From: Serratia symbiotica
GTDB taxonomy: Bacteria > Pseudomonadota > Gammaproteobacteria > Enterobacterales > Enterobacteriaceae
Direction: 5' to 3'
NCBI RefSeq assembly: GCF_000821185.2
Contig: NZ_CP050855.1
Location: forward strand, 186,001 to 250,000
Length of the DNA stretch: 64,000 nt
The notes beneath the pieces were generated by a model. The model was not told the origin of the DNA. It worked only from the letters and a program-made list of their open reading frames with translations, and searched no databases. Of this stretch, positions 1 to 10,753 are shown in pieces. Position 1 is the stretch's first letter. Every line of letters starts with the position of its first letter. Made by a program: the position numbers and the translations under genes.

Positions 1-967
<967 letters not shown>

Positions 968-1063
968 CTAATTCAAACCAACCAGGATAGCTGGCGGGTG
1001 TTGTCATTGGTTTTTCGGCGCAGAAGACTGGGTCTGTTGCCGCAGATTAGAAACAAAACAGCC

Positions 1064-1834
1064 TCAAGATACCGGGGGTTCTTCGCCTTGGTTTTCTCCT
1101 TCCGGCGGCGCATTGCGTTTGCCCGTATAGAAACGGGCGAAGAATATCCCTACCTCATACAGCAGGTACATCGGTATTGCCAGTAAAGTCTGTGAAAACA
1201 CGTCAGGCGGCGTTAGTAACATCCCCACCACAAACGCCCCGACCAACACATAAGGTCGTTTCTTCTTCAGATCTTCCGGCGAGGTTACACCGCTCCAGCA
1301 AAGCAGGATAATGGCAACGGGCACCTCGAAGGCTACGCCGAACGCCATAAACAGCGCCATGACGAAATCGAGGTAGTTATTGATGTCGGTGGCGATCATC
1401 ACCCCGACTGGCGCAGTCTTGGCGAAGAAGCTAAAGGCAAGCGGAAACACGATAAAGTAAGCGAAGGCCACGCCGAGATAAAACAGCAAGCTGCTGGAAA
1501 CCAGCAGCGGCACCATTAACCGACGTTCATGTTGGTACAGCGCCGGTGCGATAAAAGCCCAGACTTGATACAGGATCATCGGTGCTGAAACAAACACCGA
1601 GACGACCAGGGTCAGCTTGATGGGAGTAAAGAACGGTGACGCCACATCGGTGGCGATCATGCTAGCCCCGACAGGTAGTTGTTTAATCAACGGTGCAGCG
1701 ACCCATTGGTAAATGTCGTTGGCGAAATAGACCAGCACCAAAAAGATCACCAACACGCTGATAATCGAGTTTAACAACCGCTTACGCAATTCTATCAGGT
1801 GACTGATAAGGGGTTGGGTATCTTCAACAGCCAT
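1064..1834 (-). CDS. tatC: Twin-arginine translocase subunit TatC
   Basis: TatC is the inner-membrane receptor of the Tat pathway: it binds twin-arginine signal peptides and, with TatB and TatA, exports folded proteins. The 256-residue product has about six membrane segments and family signatures: LIELRKRLL near residue 15, the periplasmic [12 protein letters not shown] stretch near residue 93, and [13 protein letters not shown] before the last helices. The length matches the family (about 258). It is the last gene of a tatABC operon and lies 3 bp after tatB. Confidence 0.97.
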   Translation of the reverse strand: MAVEDTQPLISHLIELRKRLLNSIISVLVIFLVLVYFANDIYQWVAAPLIKQLPVGASMIATDVASPFFTPIKLTLVVSVFVSAPMILYQVWAFIAPALYQHERRLMVPLLVSSSLLFYLGVAFAYFIVFPLAFSFFAKTAPVGVMIATDINNYLDFVMALFMAFGVAFEVPVAIILLCWSGVTSPEDLKKKRPYVLVGAFVVGMLLTPPDVFSQTLLAIPMYLLYEVGIFFARFYTGKRNAPPEGENQGEEPPVS

Positions 1835-1837
1835 GTT

Positions 1838-2317
1838 TTAACGATCGCCACTAGGTTGGTGAGATGATGAGGTTTTCTCCGCAACAGGTTCAGAAGCCGT
1901 GGTGATTGACGGTGTGGCCACCGAGCTTGTCGCAGGCTGAGGCTCCACCACAGTCGGTGTCACGCCAGCGTGACTGGCTGCTGGGTCAGTGACTTGCGGG
2001 TTATGAAGGGGGCTGGTTCGTTCGCCTTGGTAAGTGCGTTTCAATGACTCTGTCGCCTCTTTTAGCTCCTCCATCGACGCCTTCAGCTCTGGCGTCAGGT
2101 GCTGTAGGCCAGCCTGTTCGGCCTTTTTCAGGCTGTCTTGTCGTTCTTGCAACTTCAGTTCTTGAGCAAGCTCATGCTGCACCGAGGCTGCCAGCGAACG
2201 TAACGCACGAACCCAGCTCGAAACTGTTCTGACCGCTACTGGCAACCGCTCCGGCCCAAGAACGACCAGACCGATAACCAGTACCAGCAGCAGTTCACTA
2301 AACCCAATGTCAAACAC
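1838..2317 (-). CDS. tatB: Sec-independent translocase protein TatB
   Basis: TatB pairs with TatC in the signal-peptide receptor complex. The 159-residue protein starts with the conserved [11 protein letters not shown] membrane helix carrying Glu8 and the hinge GPERLP, followed by an amphipathic helix ([11 protein letters not shown]) and a long, low-complexity Pro/Thr/Ser tail from about residue 95. The tail is of the variable kind usual in the family. The gene starts 3 bp after tatA ends, so it is translated from the same tatABC message. Confidence 0.96.
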   Translation of the reverse strand: MFDIGFSELLLVLVIGLVVLGPERLPVAVRTVSSWVRALRSLAASVQHELAQELKLQERQDSLKKAEQAGLQHLTPELKASMEELKEATESLKRTYQGERTSPLHNPQVTDPAASHAGVTPTVVEPQPATSSVATPSITTASEPVAEKTSSSHQPSGDR

Positions 2318-2320
2318 GGT

Positions 2321-2584
2321 TTATACCTGCTCTTTTTTCTGCGGATTTTCTGTTTTTACTTCCGGCGGCTTATCGGTAATCGGTTTGGCCGTGAAGTCAG
2401 CGTCATCCAGGCTGCTTTTCTCAGCCGTTTGGGTTGGCGGTGGCGTTTCGTCGCCGATCGCTTTTTTGAAGTCCTTGATGGAGGCACCGAGATCAGAACC
2501 CAATGTGCGGAGCTTTTTGGTGCCAAACAGCAGCACCACGATCACTGCGATAACCAACAATTGCGTAATACTAATACTGCCCAT
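2321..2584 (-). CDS. tatA: Sec-independent translocase protein TatA
   Basis: TatA polymerises to form the protein-conducting element of the Tat pathway. I place the start at the ATG at 2584 ([10 protein letters not shown]), which fits the family N-terminus and is preceded by GAGGTAAC; an in-frame ATG further upstream would add 23 residues not seen in TatA. The 87-residue product has the short N-terminal helix, the hinge FGTKKLR, the amphipathic helix with DFKKAIGDE, and a charged tail. It lies 65 bp downstream of ubiB, so tatABC may use its own promoter or read through from ubiB. Confidence 0.95.
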   Translation of the reverse strand: MGSISITQLLVIAVIVVLLFGTKKLRTLGSDLGASIKDFKKAIGDETPPPTQTAEKSSLDDADFTAKPITDKPPEVKTENPQKKEQV

Positions 2585-2649
2585 TCCAGTTACCTCTACA
2601 TTTAAAAGGGCTTTAAAGTCTACAGGATTGACCAGGGTATCGAACCCAT

Positions 2650-4281
2650 TCAAGGAGTTCGCTGCCAGCCAATCACCCAGCAGATAACGCCAGCAGCCAT
2701 TATCCAGACGGGGAAAAGTGCGACCTGTCCTAACAGCAGCAGTGTACCGCTTACTAACAGTGTAGCGCCAACGCCGAGCAAATAACGCGATTGCCCCTGA
2801 CGAACCCGCTGCACCTGCATCTGCTCAGTCAGCTTATCCACGCTTTGCAGCAGCAACTTATGCTGCTGCAAGCTGTGGTAAAACAGTTCAGGTAATTCGG
2901 GCAACTTCTCTGCCCAGAACGGTGCTTTTTCTTTCAGTGCACGTATCGCTGCTGGTATGCCGACCTGATCGCGCAGCCAGCTCTCAAGAAAGGGTTTGGC
3001 GGTGGTCCATAAGTCCAATTGTGGGTAGAGCTGTCTGCCCAGACCTTCAACATACAGCAAGGTCTTCTGCAATAACACCAGTTGCGGTTGCACTTCCATA
3101 TTGAAGCGGCGTGCCGTATTGAACAGGTTTAACAGCACGTTGCCAAATGAGATCTCCGCCAACGGTTTTTCGAAGATCGGTTCACACACCGTGCGAATGG
3201 CGAATTCAAAATCTTCCACGTTGGTGTCGCGCGGTACCCAACCTGAGTCAACGTGCAACTCTGCCACCTTACGGTAATCGCGATTGAAAAAGGCGATGAA
3301 ATTTTCCGCCAGATAGCGTTTGTCGTCTTTGTTCAGCGAACCGACGATACCGCAGTCAATACCGATATAGCAGGGATCTTCCGGGTGCTGGTAGCTGACA
3401 AAAATATTACCGGGATGCATATCTGCATGGAAGAAGCTGTCGCGGAATACCTGCGTAAAGAACACCTGAACACCGCGTTCTGCCAACAGCTTCATGTTGG
3501 TGCCTTGCTGTTCCAGTGCGTTAATGTCCGAAACCGGAATACCGTAGATCCGTTCCATCACCAGCACGTTTTCACGGCAGTAATCGGCGTAGACTTCAGG
3601 CACATACAGCATCGAGCTACCTTCAAAATTGCGGCGTAACTGAATGGCGTTGGCCGCTTCGCGCAGCAGGTTCAATTCATCCAGCAAGGTCTTCTCGTAC
3701 TCGCGAACCACTTCACGCGGGCGCAGACGGCGGCCATCTGGCATCAACATTGGCACCCAACCGGCCAAGCGATACATCAGGCGAACGTCAGCCTTGATGA
3801 TCGGCTCGATATCTGGCCGTATCACCTTTAGCACCACTTCCTGTCCGGTGGTTTTCATCCGGGCGCTATGTACTTGTGCAATGGAGGCGGATGCCAGCGC
3901 TTGTGGGTCAAACTCGTCAAACCAGGCCTCCAGCGGCCCCCCCATCGTCTGTTCGATAGACTTGCGTGCCAGCGCGCCATCAAAGGGGGACACCCGATCC
4001 TGTAGCAGCGTCAGTTGATCGGCGATGTGCGGTGGAAACAAGTCACGGCGGGTCGACATCATCTGGCCGAACTTGATCCACACCGGCCCCAGATCTTGCA
4101 GCGCCAGCCGCAAACGCTCGCCCAGCGGTTTGTCCTGATGCCGATTCGGCATCCAGAACAGCAACCGACGGCCAAAACGCAAGAGCGGCGTCAGGCGCAT
4201 TTTAGGGATTAATTCATCCAGGCCATAACTAAGAAAAACGCGGACGATCAAATACAGGCGGCACAGTTCACCAGGGGTCAT
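2650..4281 (-). CDS. ubiB: Ubiquinone biosynthesis kinase-like protein UbiB
   Basis: UbiB is an atypical protein-kinase-like (ABC1/ADCK) ATPase needed for ubiquinone synthesis. The 543-residue product shows the family KxGQ motif ([17 protein letters not shown], near residue 70), the alanine-rich loop [13 protein letters not shown] in place of a P-loop, the lysine in [19 protein letters not shown], and the metal-binding DCG in GIDCGIVG. Two hydrophobic C-terminal helices fit membrane anchoring. It overlaps ubiJ by 4 bp (ATGA), showing translational coupling in a ubiE-ubiJ-ubiB operon. Confidence 0.97.
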   Translation of the reverse strand: MTPGELCRLYLIVRVFLSYGLDELIPKMRLTPLLRFGRRLLFWMPNRHQDKPLGERLRLALQDLGPVWIKFGQMMSTRRDLFPPHIADQLTLLQDRVSPFDGALARKSIEQTMGGPLEAWFDEFDPQALASASIAQVHSARMKTTGQEVVLKVIRPDIEPIIKADVRLMYRLAGWVPMLMPDGRRLRPREVVREYEKTLLDELNLLREAANAIQLRRNFEGSSMLYVPEVYADYCRENVLVMERIYGIPVSDINALEQQGTNMKLLAERGVQVFFTQVFRDSFFHADMHPGNIFVSYQHPEDPCYIGIDCGIVGSLNKDDKRYLAENFIAFFNRDYRKVAELHVDSGWVPRDTNVEDFEFAIRTVCEPIFEKPLAEISFGNVLLNLFNTARRFNMEVQPQLVLLQKTLLYVEGLGRQLYPQLDLWTTAKPFLESWLRDQVGIPAAIRALKEKAPFWAEKLPELPELFYHSLQQHKLLLQSVDKLTEQMQVQRVRQGQSRYLLGVGATLLVSGTLLLLGQVALFPVWIMAAGVICWVIGWQRTP

Positions 4282-4892
4282 CGCTTGCCCTCCAACTGGT
4301 TCATGCGGGCGATCAGCGCTTGTGTGCTGTGGGTGACGGCGTCAACATCCTCGTTGAACCAGGCCACTTCCCGCGATCCCGGTGCCACACGCCACTCTTC
4401 CGTTAGCGTCTCCGCCATTTCATGTTGCCAGCGCTGTAAACCGGCTTTCAACAAGCTGGCTCCTTTGCCCAACGCCTGGGTGATGCCCTGAGCGGCAATA
4501 TCGCCGATGTAGGGTGCCAGCCATTCGGCAGGATCCCACTCAGCCAGATCGAGCAGCGCGACCCACTGTTGTACCACCTGAATGTCGCCTTCCGCCATCA
4601 GTTCGCCGCAACGCATCAACACTGGCAGTTGCTGGCGATCGCGCAACTTCAGTAGCGCCGGGATACGGCTACGTACCGTACAATCCGCGTTATCTTCATA
4701 TTGCCCCAGCACATCCACCCGCCGCTCGCTAAACACTAGCACCAGCGGAGAGGCCAGTTCCTTCAGCTCAATGCGCAGCACCTTGCCCGCTAAACGCTGC
4801 CGGGCGGATTTCATGCTGCGATCGTGAAAGAGTAAGCTGTTGAGCGAGGTTTCCAACGCGCCAGTCAACAGGGGGGTAAACAGCATCGGCAT
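4278..4892 (-). CDS. ubiJ: Ubiquinone biosynthesis accessory factor UbiJ
   Basis: UbiJ is the SCP2-domain lipid-binding scaffold of the soluble ubiquinone complex. Residues such as [28 protein letters not shown] and [14 protein letters not shown] match the E. coli protein throughout. Three in-frame ATGs lie at 4898, 4892 and 4886; I chose 4892 (MPMLFTP) because it aligns with the E. coli start. A further upstream start would lie inside ubiE. The gene follows ubiE almost without a gap and overlaps ubiB by 4 bp. The exact start is uncertain by a few codons. Confidence 0.93.
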   Translation of the reverse strand: MPMLFTPLLTGALETSLNSLLFHDRSMKSARQRLAGKVLRIELKELASPLVLVFSERRVDVLGQYEDNADCTVRSRIPALLKLRDRQQLPVLMRCGELMAEGDIQVVQQWVALLDLAEWDPAEWLAPYIGDIAAQGITQALGKGASLLKAGLQRWQHEMAETLTEEWRVAPGSREVAWFNEDVDAVTHSTQALIARMNQLEGKR

Positions 4893-4899
4893 ATTCATC

Positions 4900-5655
4900 T
4901 CAGAATTTGAAGCCACGGTGCAAGGCTACAATGCCGCCGGTCAGGTTGAAATAGGTGACGTTATCGAAACCAGCATTGACCATCATACCCTTTAGGGTTT
5001 CCTGATCGGGGTGCATGCGGATTGATTCGGCCAGATAACGGTAGCTGTCTGGATCCTTCACCACCAGTGCGCCGATTTTTGGCAGCACATGGAAAGAATA
5101 GGCATCGTAGGCTTTGTTCAACGGTGCCAGCCGAGGCTTGGAGAATTCCAGTACCAGCAGACGGCCACCCGGTTTCAGTACGCGGAACATCGAACGCAGC
5201 GCTTTGTCTTTTTCGGTGACGTTGCGTAGGCCGAAAGCGATAGTGATGCAATCAAAATAGTTATCAGGGAACGGTAATGCTTCCGCATTGGCCTGCACAT
5301 AGCTGATATTGCCGACGATGCCGCGATCGCGTAGCTTGTCGCGACCCACCTTGAGCATTGAATCGTTGATATCCGCTAGCACCACCAGTCCCTGCTCGCC
5401 AACTATGCCGGAGAATTTGGCCGCTAAGTCACCCGTACCGCCAGCTAGATCCAAGACCCGCTGCCCACGGCGCACGCCGCTACAGTCAATGGTGAAACGT
5501 TTCCAGATACGGTGGATGCCGAATGACATCAGATCGTTCATGACGTCATACTTTGCCGCTACCGAATGAAAAACATCCGCCACCATGGCCTGTTTTTCGT
5601 CTCTAGCAACGGTACGAAAACCAAAATCGGTCGTTTTCTGCGGTTGTTCTGCCAT
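4900..5655 (-). CDS. ubiE: Ubiquinone/menaquinone C-methyltransferase UbiE
   Basis: UbiE transfers a methyl group from S-adenosylmethionine to the quinone ring carbon in both ubiquinone and menaquinone synthesis. The 251-residue product has the class I methyltransferase fold: glycine loop [12 protein letters not shown] near residue 70, acidic VLADIN, and [17 protein letters not shown], with the family signature [17 protein letters not shown] near residue 35. The length matches E. coli exactly. It is the first gene of ubiE-ubiJ-ubiB and lies about 80 bp downstream of rmuC. Confidence 0.97.
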   Translation of the reverse strand: MAEQPQKTTDFGFRTVARDEKQAMVADVFHSVAAKYDVMNDLMSFGIHRIWKRFTIDCSGVRRGQRVLDLAGGTGDLAAKFSGIVGEQGLVVLADINDSMLKVGRDKLRDRGIVGNISYVQANAEALPFPDNYFDCITIAFGLRNVTEKDKALRSMFRVLKPGGRLLVLEFSKPRLAPLNKAYDAYSFHVLPKIGALVVKDPDSYRYLAESIRMHPDQETLKGMMVNAGFDNVTYFNLTGGIVALHRGFKF

Positions 5656-5733
5656 ATTCTGCCTGCTATTCAGTCAATTTGGTGCTGCTGAGTGTACCAG
5701 AACCCCACGTAATACCCCACCTTGCTGCGGTGT

Positions 5734-7281
5734 TCAAGGGGGCGAAACGGCGTTTGCTTTCCCTGCGGGAGGGTCTTCTTCTGCCTGCGGTAGCATACTG
5801 GCCGGTTGGTTGCCCACCGCCGCCTCGGCTTCGTGCTGTTGTGCGCTGGCCTGCTGAGCCAATAACGGATTGATTGGCCGCTTCACTTCGACTCCCAGCG
5901 TGCGGAAACCCTCGGTCTGGCCAATAAGATTACCACGGCCAGTACTCAGTTTGTTCATTGCCTGGCGATAACTGTCCTGTGCTTTGTCCAAGCTTTGCCC
6001 CAGTGCGGACATGTCGTCGACGAACAGCCGCATTTTGTCATATAGCTTTGCTGCCCGGTCTGCGATGTGTTGAGCGTTCTGGCTTTGGTGCTCGTAGCGC
6101 CACAGGTTAGTGATGGTGCGTAGCGCCACCAGCAGCGTAGTTGGGCTGACCAACATGATGTTGTGCTTAAGCGCCTCGCTGATCATCTCCGGCGCACGGT
6201 CAATCGCCAGTAGAAAGGCCGGTTCGATGGGGATGAACATCAGCACGTAATCCAGCGAGCGCAAACCGGGCAACTGCTGATAATCCTTGTGCCCCAGCAG
6301 CCGGATATGGCCGCGCAATGAGGCAATATGCTCGTTTAGCGCCGCCTCGCGCTGTGCCTCGTCTTCACCGTTAAAATAACGCTCATAGGCAATCAAGGAC
6401 ACCTTGGCGTCGATCACCACATCCTTGCCTTGCGGCAGACGGACGATCACATCCGGTTGCATGCGACTATGGTGATCCACCCGCACGTTGACCTGGGTTT
6501 CATACTCATGCCCCTCGCGCAGGCCGGAGGCTTCCAGCACCCGGCTCAGCACCACCTCGCCCCAGTTGCCCTGGGTTTTGTTGCCCCCTTTTAGCGCCTT
6601 GGTGAGGTTGATGGCTTCACGCGCCATCTGGGCATTCAATTGCTGCAAATGGCGTATTTCATGCGTCAACGTATGGCGCTCGCGTGCTTCCTGTCCAAAG
6701 CTGTCTTGCACCTGTCGGCGAAAACCGTCCAGTTGTTCACGTAACGGCAACAGCAGGCGATCCAGGCTTTGCTGGTTTTGTTCATCCACCTTGCGGCCAC
6801 TATGTTCGAAAATACGGTTTGCCAGGTTTTCGAATTGGGTAGTGAGACGCTGTTCGCTGTTGATCAGCAGGCGCTGCTTCTCTTCTGCGGCCATGCGGGT
6901 CTCCTCCAGCCGGATGGTGACTTCACGTAGTTCGGCTTCCTGCGCGCTGTTGACCTCACGCTGGGCGCGCAGTTCCTGATTGAGCAACTCACACTCGTTG
7001 CGCCAGTGATTGAGCTGTTGCAGCTTTTCCTGCCCAGTTGCCAGTTGGCTGTGTAAATTGCGCAGTTCCAACTCGTTCTGGCGCATTTGTTGCTCATGGT
7101 GTCGTAACGTTTCCTCTCGAGCCGCTGCCGCCTGCTGCACCTGTTGCAACGCTTGCTCCAGCAAACGCAGTTCGGTCTCATACCGCGCGTTGGTCTGCTG
7201 CGCCAGTAGGCTGGCGATCAGCCACCCGAGTAGCAGGCCGATCCCCCCCCCACCGATCCCATAAACCAGACTGCTATCCAC
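5734..7281 (-). CDS. rmuC: DNA recombination protein RmuC homologue
   Basis: RmuC is a membrane-anchored, nuclease-like protein that limits inversion at short inverted repeats. The 515 residues comprise an N-terminal membrane helix (GIGLLLGWLIASLLA), a Gln/Glu-rich coiled coil (about 30-190), and the RmuC domain with GNKTQGNWGEVVLSRVLE, DVVIDAKVSL and YVLMFIPIEPAF, followed by a disordered tail. A run of nine G (7243-7251) lies at codons 11-13, a slippage-prone tract almost at the start. In E. coli udp lies next to rmuC; here it is missing. Confidence 0.95.
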   Translation of the reverse strand: MDSSLVYGIGGGGIGLLLGWLIASLLAQQTNARYETELRLLEQALQQVQQAAAAREETLRHHEQQMRQNELELRNLHSQLATGQEKLQQLNHWRNECELLNQELRAQREVNSAQEAELREVTIRLEETRMAAEEKQRLLINSEQRLTTQFENLANRIFEHSGRKVDEQNQQSLDRLLLPLREQLDGFRRQVQDSFGQEARERHTLTHEIRHLQQLNAQMAREAINLTKALKGGNKTQGNWGEVVLSRVLEASGLREGHEYETQVNVRVDHHSRMQPDVIVRLPQGKDVVIDAKVSLIAYERYFNGEDEAQREAALNEHIASLRGHIRLLGHKDYQQLPGLRSLDYVLMFIPIEPAFLLAIDRAPEMISEALKHNIMLVSPTTLLVALRTITNLWRYEHQSQNAQHIADRAAKLYDKMRLFVDDMSALGQSLDKAQDSYRQAMNKLSTGRGNLIGQTEGFRTLGVEVKRPINPLLAQQASAQQHEAEAAVGNQPASMLPQAEEDPPAGKANAVSPP

Positions 7282-7422
7282 CCTGCCTCCTGTTAAACCT
7301 TGCCGCTACGGCGTTTCACACGCCCATTGCCTGTCACGTTAAGGGGAGGCTGTATGGATGTCCAGCACATTTTCATTGAAGGGGCGCAGTAGCGAAAAGT
7401 GATACCGCGCTGATTAGGTAGG

Positions 7423-8739
7423 TTAAAACAGTTTGAAGCGGTACTCGGCAATAAATTCTGCCGCCAGAGAATGAGACGTCTGATAGCGTCCATCGGCTAT
7501 TACGGGGGTATTATTCTGGTGCTTATAGGACCAACCTGGGCCAACGATGGCGAGCACCGTCAGATTTTTCAACTTGTGATGTGAAGGCGTCCAGCGGCCA
7601 AAAGCGTTAATCTCACCGAGGCGTACCCTAGCCCCTTGATAGTCGAATTGACCATAGGTACCGAGCAGCCCGGCGGTGAATTCAGGCGTCATGCGGTATT
7701 CGGCTTCCATCCCCAGCATGGTTTCACCATCAGCCATATACGCTTCCACATTGGCCATAGAGGTGAAGGTGCCGCGTGAGTCTTTCGTCATATGACGCGG
7801 ATAAAACCCCAACGCTCCTTCCCCTTTTGGTGCCCGAGTATGGGCGATACCCAACTTGAGGTTCCAGCGTGGCTCCTGCCATTTAGCATCGAAAGCATAG
7901 TGGTTGGCATTACGATCGAAATGACGTTTACTCAGCGCCATCGCCTGATAGCCGTCCAGCGCTTGGGTGGTGTAAATCTGGCTGCCCAGTGTGAGTTTCT
8001 CATCGGGGCTGAACGCCAGCCGTAAGATTTGGCGGCGCAAGTAGTCCTGAGATTCACCGTACGCCAATTGACCATTGAACAGGTCATTCTTATAGCCTAG
8101 CTCGGCAGTGGCGAGATGGCCGATAACACGGCCATCGTTGGTTTGCAGGCGTAGACTTTCGGGGGAGTTGCGCGCCATGGAACGCTCGATATAAGCCCCA
8201 CGGAAAGACAACCCGGCACGCGTCGCTCCGCCTGACCAGCCCAAATAGCTGCTGGGAGAAAGACGGGTGGAACGGGAAATCACGCCATAATCGCGCAGTG
8301 TTTGCCAGCCCCACTGCGCATTGAGCGTAGCGCCACCCACCTCGCCTTTCAGTTTAATATAGCGCTGCCCAATTTTACTGAACCCCGCTGCATTGTCTTT
8401 ACCATCATTGAGTTTGTTGTTGTACAACACGCCGCGAGAATTAAAAGCATCGCTAGCGCCCAGTTTTACTGCGCTGTAGTAATCAAGGTTAACACCGAGG
8501 ATATCCGCCAGATAACCGGATTGATAGCCTAGCGCCAGCCCTTGTCCCCAGGCGCTGTGGATCTCCTGAGGCTTGGCAATGTCGGCGTCATCTTTGAGGT
8601 ATTTCCAATAATTTTTCAGTGAGATCTCAGCCTGACTGTCCTTAAAAAAGGACGAATCAACCAGGCTTTTATCGGCACTCTGCGCTGTAGTTGATAATAG
8701 CGCAATAGCAATAACACCCCATGAAGCAGAATTTTTCAT
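7423..8739 (-). CDS. Outer-membrane porin, OprD/chitoporin-like
   Basis: The product has a signal peptide (MKNSASWGVIAIALL...TTAQSA), then a mature domain rich in alternating beta strands and aromatic residues, and it ends in phenylalanine, the usual outer-membrane beta-barrel signal. N-terminal features (DSSFFKDSQAEISLKNYW) and repeats such as LGYQSGYLADILG match the OprD-type specific porins that carry small substrates, including chitooligosaccharides in some members. I chose the ATG at 8739 because AGAGGG lies 8 bases upstream; an upstream ATG (8757) would give a poorer signal peptide. The substrate cannot be told from sequence. A secreted phosphatase gene lies 105 bp upstream on the same strand. 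Confidence 0.8.
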   Translation of the reverse strand: MKNSASWGVIAIALLSTTAQSADKSLVDSSFFKDSQAEISLKNYWKYLKDDADIAKPQEIHSAWGQGLALGYQSGYLADILGVNLDYYSAVKLGASDAFNSRGVLYNNKLNDGKDNAAGFSKIGQRYIKLKGEVGGATLNAQWGWQTLRDYGVISRSTRLSPSSYLGWSGGATRAGLSFRGAYIERSMARNSPESLRLQTNDGRVIGHLATAELGYKNDLFNGQLAYGESQDYLRRQILRLAFSPDEKLTLGSQIYTTQALDGYQAMALSKRHFDRNANHYAFDAKWQEPRWNLKLGIAHTRAPKGEGALGFYPRHMTKDSRGTFTSMANVEAYMADGETMLGMEAEYRMTPEFTAGLLGTYGQFDYQGARVRLGEINAFGRWTPSHHKLKNLTVLAIVGPGWSYKHQNNTPVIADGRYQTSHSLAAEFIAEYRFKLF

Positions 8740-8844
8740 TATCATTACCCTCTGCATTAAGCATAAAGGTACCCTCCAGGGAAAATGTAATATCCCCAGG
8801 CATGCTAAGCCCGTGAAGAGTCTTTTTATTTTATAAAGTGAGTG

Positions 8845-9633
8845 TTACTGAGTTTTATTAATAATGGCTTTTCCTTTAGTAACATAACTAAAATCACCCA
8901 CATCTTTCACCGTATATTTACCATTTTTATAAGAAATTTTGACTACTGCCGCATTCTCCAGTGGCTTATCTTTTTTCGGATCATCCGTCATATCTGAAAT
9001 CATCATTAGCATTGATAACCCGGAAGAGACTGCCAAGATATTTTTATCTCCAGCCTTTACCGCATCCTGCACCATAGTATTCAGCGCACGTTGCATGCGC
9101 GTTTTTATCTGCAATGCATTTTCTGCTTCTTTTTTGTCATCGCTCTGACTGATGGCGTTTACTAATGTGATCAGCCTTAGGCGGCCTTCGTTTACCTGTT
9201 GTAACATCACCGCACCAGAGGCGATACCCAGCTTTTTAGCGGTGGCATTGGTCATTTCCTCATTACGTAGCCCTTCATAGCCGCCGAAGAACATCTCTCG
9301 TAAATCAGGCAGTTCCGTTACCTTAACGTTTGGTTGTACCCTCTCCTTTAGGATCACTTGCATCGTTTCGCGCTGGTGCCCAGCATCGCTGGTGTAATAA
9401 CGATCAAAAGCGATCTCTTTCAACCCGGCTCCCAAGTAACGAGCCGTTTCAACCCCCGCTGGCGTCAACGGTGAATCAGACCAACCTTGTACCCGATCAT
9501 AGGTATTGAGTATTGTTTTACCGTGGCGTGCAAAATAAATATTAATGCTGTCGTTCTCTACCGCTGAGGCAGTGAATGCTGAAATAGAAGAAAGCGTAAG
9601 TACAGTGGTTAATAGCCAAGTTTTAATTTTCAT
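8845..9633 (-). CDS. Secreted histidine phosphatase family protein
   Basis: This is a phosphoglycerate-mutase/acid-phosphatase-like protein of the histidine phosphatase superfamily with an N-terminal signal peptide (MKIKTWLLTTVLTLS...TASA), so it should act in the periplasm or outside. The catalytic motif is YFARHGKT near residue 36, with the second arginine in YTSDAGHQRETM and an acidic DLREMFFG. The usual C-terminal catalytic histidine motif (often VSHG) reads AVSSGLS, so this histidine seems to be replaced and activity is doubtful. The start is the second ATG (9633): AAGGA lies 6 bases before it and only 1 base before the first ATG. I do not recognise a specific gene name. Confidence 0.8.
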   Translation of the reverse strand: MKIKTWLLTTVLTLSSISAFTASAVENDSINIYFARHGKTILNTYDRVQGWSDSPLTPAGVETARYLGAGLKEIAFDRYYTSDAGHQRETMQVILKERVQPNVKVTELPDLREMFFGGYEGLRNEEMTNATAKKLGIASGAVMLQQVNEGRLRLITLVNAISQSDDKKEAENALQIKTRMQRALNTMVQDAVKAGDKNILAVSSGLSMLMMISDMTDDPKKDKPLENAAVVKISYKNGKYTVKDVGDFSYVTKGKAIINKTQ

Positions 9634-9705
9634 CGACATTCCTTAGTGGAAAATATAACGCCTATATATAAGTTTTTATGGTTCATGGATCGCGTAATAA
9701 GGGTG

Positions 9706-9752
9706 AAAAAAAACCCAAACCCGTTGACAAATTTGTCTTGGGTCTGGGTTTT
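9706..9752 (-). terminator. Rho-independent terminator facing left, upstream of the phosphatase gene
   Basis: On the minus strand an AAACCCAGACCC / GGGTTTGGGTTT stem is followed by an unbroken T run. It would stop leftward transcription entering from the right, yet no intact leftward gene ends here. The nearest one upstream is dedA (ends at 10189), with two repeats in between. It may be an orphan of a lost gene, or the distant terminator of dedA. Confidence 0.65.
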
Positions 9753-9899
9753 GCCTGTTTAATTACAGTAACAATCCACTTATGATGGAAATTATCATCG
9801 TAAAAAAATAAAGGAAATAAAAAAACCACAGATAGATATAAATTCGTGATCGAATTCTCAGGCTTTCCTTAATAATTAATGTAACGCTTATAAATAATG

Positions 9900-10046
9900 A
9901 GATCCTATCCCGTTAGGCGTACATTGTTGCCGCCCGTTTGCACGCCGACAGCGCGCAACAATCGCAGCCTACAGGGAGTACCTGAGGAGGGCGAACACTG
10001 CCCAGAGCCAAAATGGCAAATAAAATAGCCTTATGAGATAGGTTCT
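9900..10046. repeat. 147-bp inverted-repeat element, copy 1 (MITE-like)
   Basis: This is the first of three related 147-bp sequences (others at 10926 and 15362). The ends are imperfect inverted repeats of about 19 bp with consensus AGAACCTATCCCATTAGGC. The interior includes the conserved TTTGCACGCCGACAGCGC and GCCAAAATGGCAAATAA. It has no coding capacity and abuts an ERIC element directly on its right. Confidence 0.85.
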
Positions 10047-10176
10047 ATACCCTAAATAATTCAAGTTGCAGGAAGGCAGCAACGCAGCCAACCCCCCAGG
10101 AGCTTACATCAGTAAGTGACTGGGGGGGGGGGTGAGGAAAGCTAACGCACATGCAACTTGAAGTATGACGGGTATA
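10046..10176. repeat. ERIC element, copy 1
   Basis: This enterobacterial repetitive intergenic consensus element has the usual ends TATACCC and GGGTATA, the arm CAAGTTGCAGGAAGGCAGC and the core GAGCTTACATCAGTAAGTG. Its length of 131 bp is close to the standard element. The central G run is expanded to 11 (10122-10132). Confidence 0.95.
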
Positions 10177-10188
10177 AATAAGCAGCCC

Positions 10189-10719
10189 TCAGCCTAACCA
10201 CTGGCTTAGCCATTTAATACCCAATGCGCCCGGTGCCAGAATGCCAAACGCCCAAATCATCGCTGAGGTGATATTCGCCAGTTGGAAATAGCCCTGCGGC
10301 ATGCCGCAGATCCCGCCGACCAACGGCACCACGGCGCGCAATGGGCCGAAGAAACGGCCGATGAAAATGCCCAGCACGCCCCAGCGTTCAAAAAAGGCAT
10401 GGCCGCGTGTCAGCAATTGAGGATTGCGCGACAGTGGCCACATATCAACAACCCGATGCTGATAGTGATGACCGATCCAATAGGAAAGCCAGTCGCCGAA
10501 GAAAGCGCCAACGGCAGCAGCAGCCCAAATCGGCCAGAAAGCGATACCGCTTTCGCCAATCAGCGCCCCCAGTGCCAGCAGGATCACCGTGGCGGGCAGT
10601 AGCAGTGACAGAAACGCCAACGACTCGCCGAACGCCAGAAAGAAGATAATGGGGATGGCCCAGCCCTCGTGCTGACGCACGATGTCGCTGACCCAGTTGA
10701 TAACGTCATTAAGGCTCAA
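10189..10719 (-). CDS. DedA/SNARE-associated family membrane protein
   Basis: DedA proteins are small inner-membrane proteins with re-entrant loops, implicated in undecaprenyl-phosphate or phospholipid recycling. This one has FFLAFGESLAFLSLLLPAT, then GDWLSYWIGHH, and the family signature IFIGRFFGPLRAVVPLVGG near residue 120. The best start is TTG at 10719 (MSLNDVINW), with AGGAG 7 bases upstream. A longer reading from another TTG at 10740 has no such site. It is alone between two ERIC elements, and its exact paralogue name cannot be assigned. Confidence 0.85.
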   Translation of the reverse strand: MSLNDVINWVSDIVRQHEGWAIPIIFFLAFGESLAFLSLLLPATVILLALGALIGESGIAFWPIWAAAAVGAFFGDWLSYWIGHHYQHRVVDMWPLSRNPQLLTRGHAFFERWGVLGIFIGRFFGPLRAVVPLVGGICGMPQGYFQLANITSAMIWAFGILAPGALGIKWLSQWLG

Positions 10720-10753
10720 TATACGGCTCCTGATAGGCAATATTCATGATGAC

